Below the pieces are notes generated by a model. It was not told where the DNA came from. It saw nothing but the letters and a program-made list of their open reading frames with translations, and did not search any database. This document shows, piece by piece, positions 26,115 through 35,300 of a stretch of DNA of 40,204 nucleotides. The stretch lies in assembly GCA_945875585.1 (NCBI GenBank), contig CAMCLK010000044.1, positions 1 to 40,204 of the forward strand, read 5' to 3'. Each line of letters starts with the position of its first letter. Positions within the stretch are counted from its first letter, which is position 1. The DNA is from Candidatus Kuenenia stuttgartensis (GTDB taxonomy: Bacteria > Planctomycetota > Planctomycetia > Gemmatales > Gemmataceae). The position numbers and the translations under genes are program-made.

Positions 26115-27962
26115 ATGAGCACATGGATGAATTGGTGGGGCAAAGGCGGTAGCGCGCCTGTCCAAGAGGAAGGCCCGAAGCAGCCGAACGACGGGTGGCG
26201 TGAAACACTCGATACTGTTGTTTTTGTGATTGTGTTGGTTCTCATCCTGAAGACTTTCGTGGCGGAATGCTTTGTCATCCCCACCGGGTCGATGGCGGAA
26301 ACGCTGTACGGCTACCAGAAAAACGTTGTTTGCCCGGAATGCGCGCACCCATTCGTGGTGAATGCGAGCGACGAAGTTGAAAATGGCAACCGCGACCGCA
26401 ACTTCTGCACGTGCCCGAACTGCCTGCGGGATATCGAGGTTGTTCGCCAAGGTCAGATCCGTCGCGGTGGCGAATCTGCCCGGATTAACGATCCGGGCGC
26501 CACAACCGGAGACCGGGTTCTGGTAGGCAAATTCCCCGCTGACTTTTCCACCTCGGGACCATCGCGGCAGCAAGTGGTGGTTTTCAAATATCCAGGCAAC
26601 AGCGGTGGTGGTTTCGACCAGTTTCCGGTGTCGGGTCCGCAACGCAATCACACGCCTATGAACTACATCAAAAGGTGTATGGGATTGCCCAATGAGGTAT
26701 TGGGTATTTGCGGTGGAGACCTTTACCGCCTTGTCGAAGGTTGGACCCCTCCCGCTGATGAAGGCCCAGCAACAGACTGGTGGCAGTCCGACCACATGAG
26801 GGTGGCCTATATTCCCCGAGTATTCGTGGGTCCTGAAGGGAAAATCTCCGTGCCCCCTGGCGATGCGTCGCCGATTGAAAGGGTCGAAGGAGATTCAGCC
26901 AGCATGCTGGTGGCTGGAGGCCGTTTTGAAATGATCCGCAAGTCTCCCCATGTTGTTCTTGCTGAAGCGCGGCTTGTCTACGACGACGACCGTACCGCCG
27001 CCGATATGAAAGCCTTCCCCCGCTGGTCGGCTGGCGCTGGTAATGGATTTCCCCGTGGTAGCGATGGATTTTATGCCGGAGACGCCACGGGCGGTTCCAC
27101 ATGGTTGCGTTACCGGCACATGCTTCGCTCCAATATTCAAGGGGTGGGGCCCGCCGCTGTGGCCCGTCCTCAGGTCATTACCGATGTTATGGGCTACAAC
27201 ACGAGCCGTTCTTCGGAGATTCTTTTTGGTGCTGTTGGCCCCGGAGAAGGCACGCGCAGTGTGGCGGGCAACTGGGTCGGCGATTTGATGGTTGAATTCA
27301 TGGCCAAGACCAAATCGGCTCAGGGCTCCGTTGTTGTCGAGTTGGCTCGCGCAACGCGGCGGTACAGGGCCCTATTTGACTTGGCCACCGGCAGCATAAC
27401 GCTGCTTGTGGTGGCTGCCGATGGCACATCAGCCGAGCTGAAACAGGCGGCTCATGCGGGTATTCGGGGCGCGTCGTCTGGCCGCCGGATCCGCTTCGCG
27501 CACGTGGACCGCACGTTGCATGTGTGGGTGGATGGCAAAGCCGTGTTTGGTGAAGGAATTCATGTTCCTGCAGCATCAGAAAACGGCCCGCGTACTTTCG
27601 ACTTGGAACCTGCCGCCATCGGCTTGGTGGACGGTGCCGTGGCGGATATCGGTCATATCCGCCTGTTGCGCGATACTTATTACACGGCCAAGGACAGCCC
27701 GTCGGAAATGGATGTCCATCTGGATGATTACGCCGCACCGCTCGACTGGTCTCCCGGTCAGCCAACGCCCGACAACCTTAAGGCGCTGGCATGGGCACCG
27801 ATGCGGGTTTTGCGTGTGCCTCCGGAACATTATCTTTGTCTAGGCGACAACAGCACCCACAGCTCCGACAGCCGAAGCTGGGGTACTGTTCCCGGCCGAT
27901 TGATGCTGGGGCGCGCATTGGGTGTCTATTGGCCCCTGAACCGTATCGGATTGATTCGATGA
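26115..27962 (+). CDS. lepB: Signal peptidase I with large insertions (zinc-ribbon-like and LamG/DUF1080-like)
   Basis: Removes Sec signal peptides at the outer face of the cytoplasmic membrane. One membrane helix (TVVFVIVLVLILKTFVA, residues about 34-50) precedes the catalytic Ser59 in IPTGSM. The general-base Lys186 is in YIKRCMGLP and the final box is GDNSTHSSDSR (from 577). Usual bacterial enzymes are 180-350 residues; this one is 615. Between Ser and Lys lie CPEC (73-76) and CTCPNC (98-103), a zinc-ribbon-like insertion. Between Lys and the GDN box lie about 390 residues, including a beta-rich block near 320-510 (WVGDLMVEFMAKT, RALFDLATGSITLLV, RTLHVWVDGKAVF) that resembles LamG or DUF1080. 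All catalytic residues are kept. The stop overlaps the next start (ATGA). Confidence 0.92.
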   Translation: MSTWMNWWGKGGSAPVQEEGPKQPNDGWRETLDTVVFVIVLVLILKTFVAECFVIPTGSMAETLYGYQKNVVCPECAHPFVVNASDEVENGNRDRNFCTCPNCLRDIEVVRQGQIRRGGESARINDPGATTGDRVLVGKFPADFSTSGPSRQQVVVFKYPGNSGGGFDQFPVSGPQRNHTPMNYIKRCMGLPNEVLGICGGDLYRLVEGWTPPADEGPATDWWQSDHMRVAYIPRVFVGPEGKISVPPGDASPIERVEGDSASMLVAGGRFEMIRKSPHVVLAEARLVYDDDRTAADMKAFPRWSAGAGNGFPRGSDGFYAGDATGGSTWLRYRHMLRSNIQGVGPAAVARPQVITDVMGYNTSRSSEILFGAVGPGEGTRSVAGNWVGDLMVEFMAKTKSAQGSVVVELARATRRYRALFDLATGSITLLVVAADGTSAELKQAAHAGIRGASSGRRIRFAHVDRTLHVWVDGKAVFGEGIHVPAASENGPRTFDLEPAAIGLVDGAVADIGHIRLLRDTYYTAKDSPSEMDVHLDDYAAPLDWSPGQPTPDNLKALAWAPMRVLRVPPEHYLCLGDNSTHSSDSRSWGTVPGRLMLGRALGVYWPLNRIGLIR

Positions 27963-28384
27963 GTAATGGACCTGTCAGCGGTGAAATTCAGATCCGAGTT
28001 CGCTATGCGGAAGTAGACCGCATGGGGCTTCTTCACCATGCCAATTATCTTGTTTATCTCGAGCAGGCCCGGGTCGATCTGCTGCGTGCCGCCGGTTTTT
28101 CCTATCGCGATCTGGAAGATCAAGGGTATCTTCTGGTTCTGACCAAGGCTGAAGTGCGCTACCGCCGCCCAGCGGGGTTCGACGACCTGCTCAGCATCCG
28201 TGTCCGTGTGGACCGTGTGACAGGGGTGCGTATCGATCACGCGTACGAGGTGAGGCGTGGTAACGAGCTTCTGGCCGAGGCAACGACCACGCTTGCCTGC
28301 ATAGACCGCGAAGGCCGCCCGCGCGCCTTACCGGACTTTTTGCGGGACCGTGGCGCCGCAAGTGATGGGAGTGGTGGAACTTGA
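27959..28384 (+). CDS. YbgC/FadM-type acyl-CoA thioesterase (hot-dog fold)
   Basis: A 141-residue 4-hydroxybenzoyl-CoA thioesterase-like enzyme. The active-site helix signature is clear: IRVRYAEVDRMGLLHHANYLVYLEQARVD, with the Asp and the HHANY motif. VRYRRPAGFDDLL then fits YbgC. The frame is open upstream inside lepB, but ATG 27959 overlaps the lepB stop as ATGA and starts at the family N-terminus. Its position directly before TolQ- and TolR-like genes matches ybgC in Tol-Pal operons, where it acts on acyl thioesters at the membrane. It is therefore likely YbgC and not a catabolic thioesterase (inference). Confidence 0.88.
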   Translation: MSNGPVSGEIQIRVRYAEVDRMGLLHHANYLVYLEQARVDLLRAAGFSYRDLEDQGYLLVLTKAEVRYRRPAGFDDLLSIRVRVDRVTGVRIDHAYEVRRGNELLAEATTTLACIDREGRPRALPDFLRDRGAASDGSGGT

Positions 28385-28890
28385 AACGCTGGATCCTGCG
28401 CGGCCTTTTTCCCTTAATGCTCTGTTTAATGCCTGCATTGGCAGCTGGTTTGGTGGCTGGCGCTATACCATCCCAGGCGAGGGACTATTTTCTCGACCAC
28501 ATGTCGCTGCTTGATCACCTGATTTGCGCGCTTGGTTTTTCCTTGTTTGCAATCCAAACACTACTGGCATGGCGCGCACTCAGTTGGGTTGGCCCAGGTT
28601 TTGAAGAATCCGCGGACCCGTGGTTGTCGCATTTGGCTCAGGCTGCTGAATGGTTTCCTCTGCTGGGCCTTTTGGGCACTGTTGCCGGCATCTTGCAAAC
28701 CTTTGGTTCCATATCAGGCCCAACCGCCCCAGAACGGATCATCCAGCTCTATGCCCCAGCTATCACCGCTACCGGGGCAGGCCTGTTCATGGCGTTGATC
28801 AACATTCTGCCGACATGGATGGTGCTGGTGGGTCGAGACCTTATCCGTTTGGTGGCGGGCGTTGAAACCAAGCCCAATGATCCCGTTTAA
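28381..28890 (+). CDS. MotA/TolQ/ExbB-like proton channel protein, short form
   Basis: A 169-residue membrane protein with four hydrophobic segments (about 7-29, 43-66, 88-111, 127-150). The last two match the channel core of TolQ/ExbB: EWFPLLGLLGTVAGILQTF, then APAITATGAGLFMALINILP. In TolQ the equivalent is a conserved P.IGLFGTV.GI.. helix and an A..ATA.GL..AIP helix. The large cytoplasmic loop of TolQ is reduced to about 20 residues. The start is TTG 28381, overlapping the preceding stop as TTGA, with GGTGG upstream. The TolR-like gene follows after 24 bp. It probably forms a proton-motive-force-driven stator with that protein (inference). Confidence 0.75.
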   Translation: MKRWILRGLFPLMLCLMPALAAGLVAGAIPSQARDYFLDHMSLLDHLICALGFSLFAIQTLLAWRALSWVGPGFEESADPWLSHLAQAAEWFPLLGLLGTVAGILQTFGSISGPTAPERIIQLYAPAITATGAGLFMALINILPTWMVLVGRDLIRLVAGVETKPNDPV

Positions 28891-28914
28891 GTGGTTTGAC
28901 TGGGAGGACGTGTC

Positions 28915-29481
28915 ATGATCGTTCTGCCGCGTCGAAGCGTGACCCGCTTTTTCATACCCATGATTGATGTTCTGATTCTTCTGTTTTGCGCGTTCCTGCT
29001 GATGCCGTTTTCCAACCGCACCGATGCCGGTACCGCCTCAGCCGGTGACGGCCGCCGTAAACGCTTGGCGGAAGCCACGGAACGCCGCCAAGTAGAAGAC
29101 CGCCAGCGTCTTGAAGAGTCGATCCGCCAATTGCGTGATGCGCGGCAAGCAACGGCATCGGGTCTTTCCGGCCGCATCGCTCCCATCCTTTTGGCAATCG
29201 ATAGCAAGACCGGCCACCTGGAACGGCGTGAACAGGCGGGAACGAAAATCATTGATGGCGATGCGCGCCCCGGACAGGTACGCACCATGGTCGATGCCGA
29301 CAGAGCGCGCCTCCGCGATTCGACCGGGCGGGCACTTGAGCCTTACTACACCATTCAATTGCCTCAGGATCCGCTGTCACCTTGGCCTACCCGCGAAATG
29401 CGGCAAAAATACCTGGGGTGGTTCCAGGATGCTGGTGCTGCCGCGGATATTGGTCCACCCGTGGAGGGGGCCAGACCATGA
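28915..29481 (+). CDS. TolR/ExbD-like membrane protein
   Basis: A 188-residue protein with one N-terminal membrane helix, FFIPMIDVLILLFCAFLLMPF. It has the proline, the Asp (Asp18) and the spacing of the TolR/ExbD helix (P.IDV...LL.FF), in which the Asp carries protons. After it comes a highly charged Arg/Glu-rich coiled-coil-like region (about 45-80) and an extended C-terminus without the usual ExbD periplasmic fold that I can recognise. The assignment rests on this helix and on the position after a TolQ-like gene. ATG 28915 has GGGAGGA upstream; the stop overlaps the next start as ATGA. Confidence 0.65.
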   Translation: MIVLPRRSVTRFFIPMIDVLILLFCAFLLMPFSNRTDAGTASAGDGRRKRLAEATERRQVEDRQRLEESIRQLRDARQATASGLSGRIAPILLAIDSKTGHLERREQAGTKIIDGDARPGQVRTMVDADRARLRDSTGRALEPYYTIQLPQDPLSPWPTREMRQKYLGWFQDAGAAADIGPPVEGARP

Positions 29482-30167
29482 ACCACTTTTCTCCAGCGAC
29501 ATTTTTTCATCTGGGCATGCAACTGTTCTGCGCGTTATTTGGCGGCCTTGTCGCCTATTTTGTGATTGATGCCTTTGAACCGATGATCATGGTTGCCTTC
29601 AAACGCAAGCGGTTGGGGTTCCCCAAGGCTCAACTGCTTCGGTTGGGTGGTTTTCTCGGTTTCGCCCTCATGGCGTTCTTTCTGGTTGGTGAAATTGGCA
29701 CCGGGCGTGGCGGCAAGGCGCAGGGCACCGGCACCAAAGAGGGGGCGGGTGACGGGACCACGGAATCTGGCAAGACATCCAAATCTGCCGAGCCGGTGAT
29801 TCCCGTCGTTGCTTCCCGCGCCATGGTGCGCGATTTTCGCGTGCGCGTGATTCCGCCCGACCTCGCTGCCCGGCACCCCGCCACCAATGGAGACACCCGT
29901 AAGTTGTTTCTGATTTGGGATGGCGAGTCGCTAGACCCTGTCGCTCTTGATTATCATGAAGCGCTTTTGCGGGTCGATTCATGGAAGCAATCGTTGGCCA
30001 CCGGGGCCGAACCCCGATTGACTTTGGTTTACACAAACGATGACCCGGATGATTATTCTCCAATTTTACGAGGTTTCTCCAAGTTTCTCAACGAACGCGG
30101 CGTGGTTCTCGAGCGTCGTACCGCTTCCGATGCCGAATCCGCTATTCAAGGTGTCAAAAGACCATGA
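29478..30167 (+). CDS. Two-helix membrane protein of unknown function in the Tol-like cluster
   Basis: A 229-residue protein that I do not recognise. Two membrane helices (about 11-33 and 54-73) are separated by a short basic loop (FKRKRLGFPK). A Gly/Thr/Ser/Lys linker (about 74-103) leads to a C-terminal domain of about 125 residues with an alternating strand-helix pattern (RDFRVRVIPPDL, KLFLIWDGE, RLTLVYTNDDPDDYSPILRGFSKFLNERGVVLE in parts). The end faintly recalls the ExbD/TolR periplasmic fold, but this is weak. Start and stop both overlap neighbours by ATGA, so it belongs to the operon. It occupies the place of tolA. Confidence 0.7.
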   Translation: MNHFSPATFFHLGMQLFCALFGGLVAYFVIDAFEPMIMVAFKRKRLGFPKAQLLRLGGFLGFALMAFFLVGEIGTGRGGKAQGTGTKEGAGDGTTESGKTSKSAEPVIPVVASRAMVRDFRVRVIPPDLAARHPATNGDTRKLFLIWDGESLDPVALDYHEALLRVDSWKQSLATGAEPRLTLVYTNDDPDDYSPILRGFSKFLNERGVVLERRTASDAESAIQGVKRP

Positions 30168-32077
30168 TCCGCTGTCTTGCGGTGGTTCCCCCGGGTGGTT
30201 CCATGCCTGTGGGGCTGCAATCAGCCGGCGCGCAATCCCGTTGGCGTACGGCGACAGTGGAGTGGAAGCCGGGTAGCAGCATCAAATCAGTACTTTCTGG
30301 CGCGGAAGTGGCAGTTCTCGCGGGCTGGGGAACAGAAGAAATACCACATGAAGTTGCTCTGGTATTGGCCAATGAATGCTGGGAAACCATGGAGGTGGCG
30401 CGGTTTCCGGTGGTGGTGATCGACGGGCCGTTGCCTTTGAATAAGTCGGTGTCGCAAGCCAATTCTTCCGCTTTGGCTTGGCACCGCGGGGCCAGTAACG
30501 ACGCGGCGCTTGCCAAGCATGTCGAGACTCTGGCCCTTGCGCGGCGCACCCGCCGCCGGGTTTCGTTGCGCCAGACAGTGCTGGCGGCATTCGGTTTGCT
30601 TCTAATGTCCACCGTTTTAGGTGCTGGATTATTGACTTTATGGGCCGCCGGGTTCGACCCTGCTTTGCAGGAGGCACTTGTACTTCTGGATGGGCTTGAA
30701 GGCTCCAAACCCAGACTTCTGGAAGGAGAAAGCCTCGCTGCGTGGCACGATCGGTTGCAGGGGCTCGATGCCTGGCAGCCGGCTAGTTTGGCCAGCCAAG
30801 AGCTGGAAACACGGGTGAATACCGCTCGTGAACTGCTGCGTTCCTGGATACAGCCCATCGATCTGGCAGCACGCTGGCCCGAAGTGGAAGACGCTGGATC
30901 TCTCAAACGCCTAAGGCATCTGGCGGAATCTATTCACGAATTTAATCCAGCGCTTTCTGGATTTTCCGAGTCTCCCTTGGGGAAAGACGCGCTGTTGCAC
31001 CGCGACGAAATTGTCGCGGCAGTGCGCGACGCGGATCGGCAGGTTGAAGAAACGTTCAGGCGCATGGAGTCCCGCCGCGAACTGTTGGCGTTGGCGCGGC
31101 ACCGAACGGCTTCGGGAGTGGACTGGGCGGGTTGGTACCAAGCGACGGAACCGTACCTGCAGGAAACCATGGTGGTGGTTTACGATGCCCCTGTGCGGGC
31201 ACTCGACGAATTACGCGACGCGCAGTTGGCGGAGCTTGAATCGCTTGCGGATTTGCGGCGCGCGCGCCTTATGGTGAATGCTTTGGGATTGGCCGGCCCG
31301 GGGCCAGCCTATCTGGTTCCGCCCGCCAGTGGTGCAACATTGGCATTGGCCGCTGAACGCATGGATGCCGTTCTGCGGGCTGATCCGCATGCTTTGGCTG
31401 ACCTTGTCGCGGCGGGGTTGCCGGGGGCTTTTGTCAATGGCATCTCTGGTGCTGTGGAAGCTGCGCGCAATGCTTGGCTTGCTGGTGGCGGCAAAGAACT
31501 GGTTGCGCGGCTCAAGCCTGAAGGAACAGGAATTGAGGCATGGCGTCAATCATTGGAATTGATGAAAGCTCAACCGTCGGTATCTCGTTGGAACCAGTGG
31601 ATTGGTTTTCTGGCGGCGATGGAACGCGCGGGAACGGGAGGCTCAAATCCACCGCCATTAGATGAATTGCAGCGTTACTTTGCCACCAATACCAAACCGA
31701 TCGTTCCCACGGCAGGGATTGTGGTACTAGACGATATGATCGAAGGTGAAATGGTGTTGGTTGTGCAAAATACCAAGGCGCCTGAATCTAAATTGCAGAT
31801 GAATCTCAAATTTAAGGAACGCAAGTCAGAAGGATGGATTTTGGCATTCCGCCCATTGGACATGGCTGGCCTCAACTGGGCTGTGGGAGACCCCTGCATA
31901 GCCACATTGATGTTGGGCGAAAAAATCTTGGCGGAATGGTCCGCTCCTGCCACCCAGGCTGTGGGCACCGAAGGCATATGGGGCCCATCGTCTTCCGGCC
32001 TGAAGGCCCGTTTGCGGTGGGATCCTGCTGGCGCGGTGCCTGAGCCACCCGCATGGTGGCTGCGCGGTGTGCGCTGA
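30164..32077 (+). CDS. Large single-span membrane protein of unknown function, last gene of the Tol-like cluster
   Basis: A 637-residue protein that I do not recognise. Residues 1-135 form a soluble N-terminal domain ending in a basic stretch (ARRTRRRVSLRQ). One membrane helix follows (about 137-162, TVLAAFGLLLMSTVLGAGLL). The remaining 470 residues are mostly Ala/Leu/Glu-rich helices (for example DRQVEETFRRMESRRELLALARHR), ending in a beta-rich segment (GIVVLDDMIEGEMVLVVQNT, LQMNLKFKERKSEGWILAF). The basic flank suggests the short part is cytoplasmic and the long part extracytoplasmic. The ATG at 30164 overlaps the preceding stop. No signal, enzyme or peptidoglycan-binding motif was found. 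Confidence 0.75.
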   Translation: MIRCLAVVPPGGSMPVGLQSAGAQSRWRTATVEWKPGSSIKSVLSGAEVAVLAGWGTEEIPHEVALVLANECWETMEVARFPVVVIDGPLPLNKSVSQANSSALAWHRGASNDAALAKHVETLALARRTRRRVSLRQTVLAAFGLLLMSTVLGAGLLTLWAAGFDPALQEALVLLDGLEGSKPRLLEGESLAAWHDRLQGLDAWQPASLASQELETRVNTARELLRSWIQPIDLAARWPEVEDAGSLKRLRHLAESIHEFNPALSGFSESPLGKDALLHRDEIVAAVRDADRQVEETFRRMESRRELLALARHRTASGVDWAGWYQATEPYLQETMVVVYDAPVRALDELRDAQLAELESLADLRRARLMVNALGLAGPGPAYLVPPASGATLALAAERMDAVLRADPHALADLVAAGLPGAFVNGISGAVEAARNAWLAGGGKELVARLKPEGTGIEAWRQSLELMKAQPSVSRWNQWIGFLAAMERAGTGGSNPPPLDELQRYFATNTKPIVPTAGIVVLDDMIEGEMVLVVQNTKAPESKLQMNLKFKERKSEGWILAFRPLDMAGLNWAVGDPCIATLMLGEKILAEWSAPATQAVGTEGIWGPSSSGLKARLRWDPAGAVPEPPAWWLRGVR

Positions 32078-32301
32078 ATTTTAAGTGCAAGCGAGTTTCA
32101 GCACGGGAGCCAGATAAACCATCAAGGTGAGGCGGGGGCAATAACCTCGACGCCCGAAACTTGTATCATTGGAGCTTCATCACCCGCCATTAAGTTTTTT
32201 GCAAGCAGATTCTTTATATTCCACCCCTTCAATTCAATCCGTTGGCATGGCATGATGATATTTGATTCGTTTGCCTTTGTTCATGCGCGGGGTCTACCTG
32301 T

Positions 32302-35300
32302 ATGGCTGAGCCAATTGCCCAAGAGGTTCTGTCGCAGACCACTGCCGCACCGGGTTCAGCCCCGGATAGTTCCGCACCGGTTCCCGCACGGATCGGCCGC
32401 TACCGCATCGACAGGCTTTTGGGGGATGGCGGTTTCGGCCGAGTGCTCTTGGCGCACGACGAAGTTCTCGACAGGCAAGTAGCCATCAAGGTACCCCACC
32501 GTCACCTTCTTAACAATCCAGATGATATCGAGGCCTATGTAGTTGAAGCGCGTACTGCTGCCCGGCTAAAGCATCCGAGTGTGGTGCCGGTTTACGATGT
32601 CGGCAGCACCGATGACTATCCATGTTTTGTGGTCTCGCATTACGTGGATGGTTGCGACTTGGCCAGTCGGCTGAAGCAGGGGCCATTGCCGCTGGCAAAT
32701 GCGCTCGTCATTGTGGCGGATGTGGCATCGGCCCTGCACCATGCCCACACTCAGGGTGTGGTGCACCGAGATATCAAACCGGCCAATCTATTTCTCGATG
32801 CCGCAGGTGTGGCCTACGTGGGTGACTTCGGCCTGGCACTCCGCGACGCCGAGGTGGGCACCGGCCCGCGTTATGCCGGCACCCCTGCCTACATGAGCCC
32901 CGAGCAGGCGCGCGGGGAAGGGCACCGGGTGGATGGGCGTTCCGATGTTTTCAGTCTGGGTGTGGTGTTTTACGAGCTGTTGGCGGGCAGGCGGCCGTTT
33001 CGCGCCACCAACCGGGGCGATCTTTTAGATGAAATCATCACCATGGAGGCCCGGCCTCCGCGCCAATTCAACGACACCATTCCGCGTGAAGTGGAGCGTA
33101 TTTGCCTGAAAGCGTTGGCGAAGCGCGCCGCCGATCGTTATTCCACCGCTCTCGACCTTGCCGACGATATCCGCCATTTTCTCAGCCTCAACCCGATTTC
33201 AGCACCTTATTCCACTCGTAATGATGTGTTAGACGGTGAAACCAATCACGAAACTCCCGCGCCGGCATCGATGCCCACGCCAGATTCCGGCCGCTCGTTT
33301 GCTGTTGTTCCCAAGGGATTACGTTCGTTCGACGATGGCGACAAAGATTTTTTTCTGGAACTGCTTCCCGGCGCCCGCGACCGCGATGGCCTACCCGAAA
33401 GTATACGGTTTTGGAAAAAGCGGCTGGAAGACCCCAACCCCGATGAACCGATGCGCGTGGGGCTGGTGTATGGCCCTTCGGGGTGCGGAAAATCGTCGCT
33501 TATGAAGGCCGGGCTGATACCACGCCTTACCACCTCGGTGAAAGCGGTTTATTTGGAGGCCACGGGCGACGAAACCGAGGTACGCCTGCTCAAGGTACTC
33601 CGCCGTGTGCTGCCCTCGTTGCCTGCCGATACCCCATTGACCGAAACCCTTAAAGCCGTGCGCTTAGGGTTAATGCCTGCCGGGGCCCGCCGCGTGGTGG
33701 TGGTGATCGACCAGTTCGAGCAGTGGCTGCATGCCCATGGCAACGATGTGGAACCGGACCTGATGCGCGCGTTGCGGCAATGCGATGGTGCCCGGCTTCA
33801 GTGCGTGGTGATGGTGCGCGACGATTTCTGGTTGGCTGTCAGCCGCTTCATGCAGGCGCTCGAAGTGCCCTTGGTTGAGGGGGGCAATGCCCGGCTTGTG
33901 GACTTGTTCGACCAAGGCCATGCCCGCAAGGTTCTGGCGGCATTTGGCCGTGCCTATGGCGCCATTCCCGCCGATGCCACTTCAGGTATCGACCCCGTCT
34001 TGCGTCAGTTGCTCGAGCGAGCCGAAGCGTGGCCAGACACCACCGGCGACGTCCGCGACGGTATTCGCAGGGCCATCGATATTGCCGACCGCGACGCGGA
34101 AATGGCTCTCACCCGTGTCCGCAAAGTGCTGGAGTTTATCGTTCGGCAGGTCTTTGAACAGAAAGTGGCGGAAATGCCCGGTACCCGGCCGCTTGAAGGG
34201 CTTATCGACCGCATTGTGAAAGACGGGCATTTTCCCCGTCGGCTTGAGGCTTACGCCAGTACCGTTCGCAAGCTCGGCAATGTTGGCACCCACGCGCACG
34301 ACGAAAAAGTCTCCATGGACGATGTCAAACATTCGCTCGCCCAGCTCGAACCGATCGCGGCATGGTATTTTCAGTCTGAAAAGGCTGCCCCTGAAGGTGC
34401 ATCTGCCGAACCAGCGCCGGCTCAGCCTGCGGATCCCTCGGCGGGGGGCCACGACGCGTTCATGGCACTCGCCATCGATGGCTTGTCTCAGGATGGCAAG
34501 GTTGTTTCTGTCCGCGTCGCTCTGCTAGCGGAAATGGTGAAAACAAAACCGTGGACGGTTGCCACACTGAAGGCATTGGGTGGTATCGACGGTATTGGCG
34601 TGGCATTCTTGGAGGAAACCTTCAGCGCGGCCACGGCGCCCGCTGGCAACCGCGCGCGGCAGAAACCGGCGCGCGCGGTGCTGCGCGCCCTGCTGCCCGG
34701 TTCTGGCACCGATATTAAGGGACACATGCGGTCCCGCGACGAGCTTCTCAAGGCTTCCGGCCTGGCGGCACGACCCCGCGAATTCGATGACCTGATTCTG
34801 CTTCTCGACGGTTCGCTTCGCCTGATCACGCCCACCGATCCCGAAGGGCTTGGTGAGGAAAGCGCGTCTGCCCCAACTGAAAACGCCCCGCGTTACTACA
34901 TTCTCACGCACGATTATCTGGTACCCGCCCTCCGTGAATGGCTCACCCGCAAGCAGCGGGAAACAGCGCGCGGTCGCGCCGAAATCCAGTTGGCCGAGCA
35001 TGCCTCGGCTTATCAGGCCCGGCCTGTGCCCAGGCAGATTCCAAGCCTGTACCAGTGGTTGCAGATCGTTTGGCACGTGCCCGGCAAAGACCGCAATCCC
35101 TCGGAACAGCGGTTGATGCAAGCCGCGTTCTGGCTGCACTCCACCCGAATGGCCCAGGTATTTGCCTTGATGCTGGTGGTGAGCGGGGTTGCCACTTACG
35201 CTTACGGCCATTTTCAGGCCCGTGTACTGCACGACCGACTGTTGGTGGCCTACACCCCGGATGTGCCCGTGGTTGTGAAGGCGCTGCAACCGTTCCGCTG

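Noticed and set aside
25146..26795. 549-residue minus-strand ORF opposite lepA and lepB
   Set aside because: It lies antisense to two clearly conserved genes and has no recognisable domain; it reflects codon bias of the real strand.
28381..29481. Zorya-type anti-phage system (ZorA/ZorB)
   Set aside because: The channel-like protein lacks the long ZorA tail, the second protein shows no OmpA-like peptidoglycan-binding domain, and no ZorC/D/E-type helicase or nuclease follows. The ybgC neighbour points to a Tol-like origin.
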